Assembly (NCBI RefSeq): GCF_030052815.1
Contig: NC_079505.1
Coordinates: 6,032,265-6,096,264 of the forward strand
DNA length: 64,000 nucleotides
Direction: 5' to 3'
DNA from: Hevea brasiliensis
Lineage: Eukaryota; Streptophyta; Magnoliopsida; Malpighiales; Euphorbiaceae
Of this stretch, positions 58,326-64,000 are shown one piece after another; position 1 is the stretch's first letter, and the number at the start of each line of letters is the position of its first letter. The translations under genes and the position numbers were made by a program. The notes under the pieces were generated by a model. That model made no database searches. It was given only the letters and a program-made list of their open reading frames with translations, and was not told the origin of the DNA.

Positions 58326-60630
58326 TTGAATTGAAAAAAGACGAAAGTATAAGATACTAAATTGTACTTTCCAAAAAAAAAAGATAAAAATCCTCTAATT
58401 TGTTTAACACTTCAATAATAAATGTATGCTCTTCTACTAAATCAGTTCTTATGGTTTATATTTTATCAAAAAACCTTTAATAGAATTTAACAATGTGTTT
58501 GGATGAAATGTATGGAGATTTTTTAAAATAAAATAAGATAAAGTAATAAAACATCGTATTAAAACCACCTGATCCACCAATTTAGTAGGTTGAACAAGTG
58601 AGGGTTTTTAGAGGTTTTGAACCTCCAAAAACCTTACATTCACAAAAAAGGATAAATTTAATAGTTATCTTGAACTTTAGGAGTTGTAACAGAATTTTCC
58701 TTAAACTTACAAATGTAACATGTAACCCCTTAAATTTTGAAATATTGTATAATAAAATTCTTTCAACTCTTAATAGCTGATTTATAAATTCTAAAGTGGC
58801 AATGATATGGGCAATTTTATCTTCTTTATATAACAGTGGCAAATTCTACTATGATTTATATCACAGATTAACTATGAAAGAATCTCAATTGTACGAGATA
58901 ATAAACCACTAGATATATAGCAGCTGATTAGAGGGTCTTTACCTTCAAAAAATAATAGTAATTATCCATGTTATCGTCACTCTAAATTGTCTACATCAAT
59001 ATGTTATTTATAAACTGACCAGTGAGGGTTAAAAGAATTTTATTATATAAAATTTTAAAATTTAAGGAGTTTTATATTACATTTTAAGGTTTAGAGAAAT
59101 TTTTGTTAAAAAAAAAACCCTTAAAATTCAAGGAGAACTCTTTAAATTTATCTCTTTAAAAACACATTCCTCCAAAACAAATATAATAATTTAAAACTTA
59201 TACCTTACCTCTAAAAATTTCCTCCAAACTATAATGGGCATTCAATGTTACAATAGTATAACACTTCAACGCACTCTTCTCCTTCCTTTTTTCATTCATT
59301 ATCTTGTTCCATCCAATCAAACTCATGTTGGATAAAAAGAAGAGGAAAATTCCAAATTAATTGCTAATCCAAAATGCTAATTTTATTTTTATTAAAAATT
59401 CAAAATTTTGATTTTTTTTAATCTTTGATAAAGAAATCTGCTTGATTATGTTGATATGTTCTGTTGATTCTTTAGTAATTAATAAACTGAATAGAAATAT
59501 TTTTTATTCGATTTGATTTGATTAAATTATTTTAATCGATTTGATTTTATTGCTCAAAACTGTTTAATTTTTTGATTTAAAATTGAAATGACCAATTGCA
59601 CATCCTAATTAGAACTATAATCATTGATTAAACTAACTCAACTGTGACTCATGACTAAAAATGACTACATTCTTAATTATAAAAAAATAAAATATAAAAA
59701 AATTAAAAAAAAAACAAAAAACACATATATAATACATTAGAGTGTGTATATATATAAAGAGCTTGGCAAAATTGACATGTGAAACACTTATTTTTTATTT
59801 TTTATATAATAAGAATTAATTTATTATATTAAATATTATCTTTGATTTAAATATTTTTAAGTTTCAATCGCTAAAATCTTATCTGAAGCATAAAAATAAT
59901 AATTATCAATAATTCTTTTTATTATATTTTTTAAGAACTTTAAAATTGTAATTTCAGACATTATAAAGTTTCGCTCATCATATATCACTAAAATTAATTA
60001 TTTTGATTAGATTAGAAAACGGTGAATTATTTTATAAAAATCATATTAATACGTATAAACAATTATTTATAAAATTTAAAAATTATTTTTAAAAAATATT
60101 TTTTATAATTAAAATATAGAAATTTTAATAATGATATTTTAAAAAATCATCATCGTTGCATATGTAATTTTTTTCCACTTTGTTTATCATTTTATTTGCT
60201 ATACATCAAATAATTAAAAAAATTCTATTAATCAACATATTTATTTATTATTACTTGAAATAAAGTTATAATTAATTAAAAATTTTATCATTAATATAAT
60301 TTTATAATTTGATTATGAAAATATAAAATATAAATATATATATTAATTTATATTACTAAAATAAAATAATAAATAATTCAGATAATTATAACTTAATGTT
60401 GAGGTATATTAAATTTCATGGACTAAATCATTTCTCAGAAAAAAGGCCAAGATTTACATATGATTTTAGTATACCTCAGATACTAACTTATAATTTACCA
60501 TATTATAATAATATTAAGATTCAACCAAATCCCAATTAAACATATAGTCATGATCTTGTTTGAATTTAAAATCTGACTAAAGTTCCATGGGTCCAAAATG
60601 AAACTAGATCATTTTCTATCTCTTTTTAAA
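58326..60630. other. AT-rich intergenic DNA
   Basis: No gene is supported. The frames near 58.6-58.8 kb on both strands overlap each other and have no domain. Confidence 0.5.
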
Positions 60631-61395
60631 TCGAATTGAAAATGGGCAAGGGGGTGCAAAACAACAAAGTGCTATTAAATATCCCAATAATTTCTTTCTC
60701 TAGTTCTAAAGAGAGAATTTTTCTTTCTTTTCTCTTAGAAAGTCTTGGACTTGCTGAGCCCTCCATTACCTTTTGCAAGCTTCTCATGCCCCTTTTGGGA
60801 AGGGGAAGCTATTTTTTCTCCTGACCCAGCTGTGGGTTCCTCTTCCCACCCTAGATTGGGTTGTAAATAAGATCAGAAAGGCATGAAAAGGGGTTGTGTT
60901 TTTGGTGTCAATAAAGGCGGATATGTAGGCATTTATTCATGGGATGGTATCTCAGGGAACGTTTATGATATCTTTGCATAGGTATCTAGTCTCTCATGGC
61001 TATAAGAGATTGAAAGGCTTCAAACCCCTACCATCTCCTCCTGGTTCTCTGGTTTTCCATAGTCCTATTGATTCTTGGTTGGTCTTTTGAAGATCTGGGT
61101 TGATGCCTTGTGTGGGGGGATTTGCTGTTTTTTCACCTTGCATGGCTTTGATGAGAGAGGCACCCCTTGTTGTGCGATCGTTGAATGGTTTCTCGTCTCT
61201 CTTAACTCTAAAAGGTTGATGTGCAACAAGGTTGAAGCTTAAATTTTGCCAGATCTGTCTTCTTCAAGTTGGGTACCTGACTAGCCCTTGCTGTGGGCTT
61301 TTTTTTTAGCTAGTAATCATAATCGGGTATCATTTCATGTATTGAGCTAGGTCATGTAATCTCTTTGTATCACTACTATAACTTACTCCCTTCAA
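60631..61395 (+). other. Less AT-rich sequence of unknown nature, possibly LINE untranslated region
   Basis: A 760-bp stretch of mixed composition abuts the LINE RT fragment. It has only one short frame (60636-60824) without a domain. Words such as CCTCTTCCCACCC and the tail TTTGTATCACTACTATAACT before 61395 are reminiscent of LINE untranslated regions. It could be the 5' leader of the same LINE after an internal deletion, or the 3' end of a neighbouring element. I cannot tell which. Confidence 0.3.
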
Positions 61396-63390
61396 TTAAA
61401 TGGTTGCAAGACAAGTTTTATCAAATCTTCTAGGGGCTTGAGGCAGGGTGATCCACTATCACCATACTTGTTTTTGATTTGTGTAGAAGGACTCTCCCAT
61501 AGAATCACAAATTCTGGCATGGCAGGCATCTCCATATCAAGGCAAAGGCCTTCTATCACACACCTTCTTTTTGCTAATGATTCCATTTTGTTTTCTGATG
61601 CTAACACGGATGAAGCAAGAATCATAAAGCAAACTCTTAACCAATATGGAGCAGTTAATGGCCAAATGATCAATTTCTCTAAATCAGCTTTGGCATTCAG
61701 TCCCAACACTCCAAGAGAAGTTCGATTGAGGATTGCACAAATCTTGGGTATCACAAATATGGAGGGTCAAGATCTTTTTTTAGGGCTTTCAGTGTCTATA
61801 CCAAGATCCAGGAAGCAAGCCTTTGCGCAAATTGAGGAAAAGATCTAGCACAAGACTATGGGATGGAAAGAAAAGCTTCTTTCTCAAGGTGGGAGGGCAA
61901 TTCTTATCAAAGCAGTCACAACCGCGATCTCGGTGTATGCGATGGCTTGTTTCCGTTTGCCTTCCTCTTTGTACAAAGATATTAACGAATTGGTAGCTAA
62001 TTTTTTGTGGGGACAACAAAAAGAGGAGAAGAGGATGCATTGGATAGCTTAGCATAAGATTTGTGAGCCAAAAACCAAAGGGGAGATGGGCTTTAGAGAT
62101 TTAGAGGATTTTAACATGGCTTTGTTAGCAAAACAAGGATGGAGGATCCTTTCTAATCCAAATTCTCTCTTATCAAGGTTGCTAAAAGGGAAACATTTTC
62201 CCTATACATCTTTCCTTAATGCTCAACTTAGTAGTCACCCTTCGCTTGGATGGCAAAGCATAATGTGGGGACGACAAGTATTAGAAAAAGGGACTCGTTG
62301 GCAGATCAATTTAGGAGAATCAGTCACGTGTAAATCAGAGCTTTGGATTCCCAATTCTTTCCCAAGCTTACCACAGGTGACGGAGAATCATAACCCGGAT
62401 ATCATATGGGTATCTCAGCTGATAAATCAGGAATCCTATTCTTTGAATTTTATGGCCCTCAAGGAGAATTTTCATGAGCCAGAAGTACAAAATATTTTAG
62501 CCATTCCAATTTCAATGATAAGAAGTAAGGAATGCTTGATATGGCACCATAATAGGCAAGGAATATATACAGCTAAGTCAGGTTACCACATTGCTAGAAA
62601 CTTGCCAAGGTCCTCAAAGAGAAATAATGAGGCTGGTCCAGTCTCATTTCCCAACAACATTAGACAACCTTTTAGAAAGCTGTGTGAAAAGTAGCTCTTC
62701 CTCCGAAAATTTCAGTTTTCTTATGGAAATGGTTAAAGGAGAAGCTTCCAGTTGGGGAATTGTTGAATAGAAGACTCCCTCAAATGCCTAAGGAATGCAG
62801 ATTTTGTGGAGAGGTTGAAACTTTCAAACACTAGTTTTTTACTTGCCCAAAAGCGGTAGAAGTTTGGCTCAATTCACTTTTTAGCTGAGATCCTCCATTA
62901 TTTTTTGTGAAAAGATGGTTGATTATTTGCTTGAGATACAAAGGCCACTTCTTCTCCTCAACTAGCATAAGGAAATGACTCCCCTTTTGTGTTTATTTTA
63001 TGGTTTCTATGGAAGAATAGGAACAACCTAATTTTTAATGGCCAATGTGATTCATATCAGGTGATCATTGCTAAAGCTATAGATGCCTTTAAAAGTTTCA
63101 AAGCTGCTATTTCTCCTATGGATTCAGTTCAGATTCCGGATATAACACCTCCCCAATCATGGGTTCCTCCTACTTCGAACTCTATTAAGATAAACTCTGA
63201 TGGAGCATTGAATAAAAAAGAAATGGTGGGGGCAGTGGCAACAATTATCAGGAATGATGCAGGTCAGCCACTATGTTGGTCTTGTAAGAAGTATCCAGGT
63301 ATCTGTGATCCACTTATTTTGAAAGCTCTTGCATGTAGAGAAGCTGTCTGCCTTGCATTAAGGAAAGGTTTTTTAAAGGTCACAATATAA
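61396..63390 (+). pseudogene. Decayed L1-type LINE: RT C-terminus, zf-RVT and RNase H
   Basis: The frame enters at about 61399 (SSRGLRQGDPLSPYLF), the conserved RT block 4. The catalytic motif reads FANDSILF where FADDS is usual, so one catalytic Asp is lost. The thumb/connection region continues (MGWKEKLLSQGGRAILIKAV; GFRDLEDFNMALLAKQGWR) across stops at about 61846 and 62050. A zf-RVT block (CRFCGEVETFKH, FFTCPKAVEVW) lies at 62700-62880 with frame changes. The final part (KINSDGALN, MVGAVATIIRND, ALACREAVCLAL; about 63180-63390) is an RNase H domain as in plant L1 elements. The apurinic endonuclease, ORF1 and the N-terminal RT are missing, and no poly-A tail follows. Confidence 0.88.
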
Positions 63391-63935
63391 ATTTAATTAT
63401 TGATATTAGATAATGCTCAACTTAATAATTTTTTTTAAAAATATATAATTATTTAAATTTAAATACAAGATAAAATGAAAGCGAATATAAATTTTAGTTT
63501 ATTTCAATCATATATATATATATATTTGACACTTTTATTCGTAATTAATTGATACATAGCATAATTAAAAATAGTAATTTTATTTAAAAACTATAAAATA
63601 TTTAAAATTTACAAATTTCAGAATATTTTAAATTTTATTTTAGTTTATTCTCTATAAATATAATTATTGGTATTAGATAATGCTTAACTTCATAATTTTA
63701 TTGTATAATATATAACAAAAATAATTTATATATATATAATTAATGTGAATAAAAATTATATTTATTACATATTTTAAAAGTTTTTAAATTTTGATTTTTT
63801 TAAATATATATAAATACATATAAAACACGTATTAAATACATATAAAACACAAATTAATTGAGTATCAAATAAATATTATACAAAAAAAAAATCAATATAA
63901 ATACTTTAACAAAAATAATATATGAGCACTTCATA

Positions 63936-63939
<4 letters not shown>
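63391..63939. other. AT-rich DNA downstream of the LINE relic
   Basis: A/T-rich sequence without a recognisable gene or element end. It contains a near-repeat of the word TTATTGATATTAGATAATGC at 63398 and 63663. Confidence 0.5.

Positions 63940-64000
<61 letters not shown>
63940..64000. repeat. TA dinucleotide microsatellite at the window edge
   Basis: About 30 TA units running to the last base of the window, so its full length is unknown. Confidence 0.97.

Overview
The window is nuclear DNA of a flowering plant, most likely a eudicot. It is very AT-rich between genes. It has spliced genes with GT-AG introns, a plant-type MIR159 locus, a nuclear tRNA-Asn and plant retroelements. I cannot name the species from sequence alone; a rosid, perhaps Malpighiales, is only an impression.

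Functional genes. From left to right these are a MIR159 locus (hairpin 6850-7038, TATA box at 6393), tRNA-Asn(GTT) at 10306-10379, and three spliced protein genes, all on the minus strand. The first is a chloroplast type-A DnaJ chaperone (CDS 12278-18529, 7 coding exons, 444 aa). The second is the peroxisome biogenesis factor PEX3 (36807-45181, 8 coding exons). The third is a VIM/ORTHRUS-type PHD-RING-SRA-RING E3 ubiquitin ligase that reads DNA methylation (47849-53546, 9 exons). Exon borders were read by hand; phases agree across every junction. The VIM gene has an apparent one-base homopolymer frameshift near 47871 that cuts off a C-terminal tail which stays open in the next frame to 47691.

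The accessory block (20652-35202) is three nested LTR-type elements. A 6.4-kb LTR in minus orientation was split by a 2.1-kb LTR-like unit (24283-32438, target duplication ATGTC). That unit was split in turn by a 6.04-kb LTR in plus orientation (25352-31393, target duplication TTAAT). The outermost and innermost units are the same family. They share ends, TATA position, R/U5 repeat arrays and, unusually, an intron-containing gene running antisense inside the U3. The family looks like the Tat/Ogre branch of Ty3/gypsy, whose extra ORFs are known. No gag-pol is present, so both look like giant solo LTRs. One antisense-gene copy has its middle replaced by a fragment of a host ribosomal protein L14 gene.

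Other mobile DNA comprises a gag-only Ty3/gypsy element inside a PEX3 intron (40641-43096), a decayed L1-type LINE (61396-63390), two related terminal-inverted-repeat elements near opposite ends of the window (3.6 kb and 58.0 kb), a hairpin element at 11 kb, and a decayed TRIM-like LTR near 36 kb. A five-unit minisatellite lies just downstream of the VIM gene. The remaining intergenic DNA is AT-rich and shows no gene that I can support.
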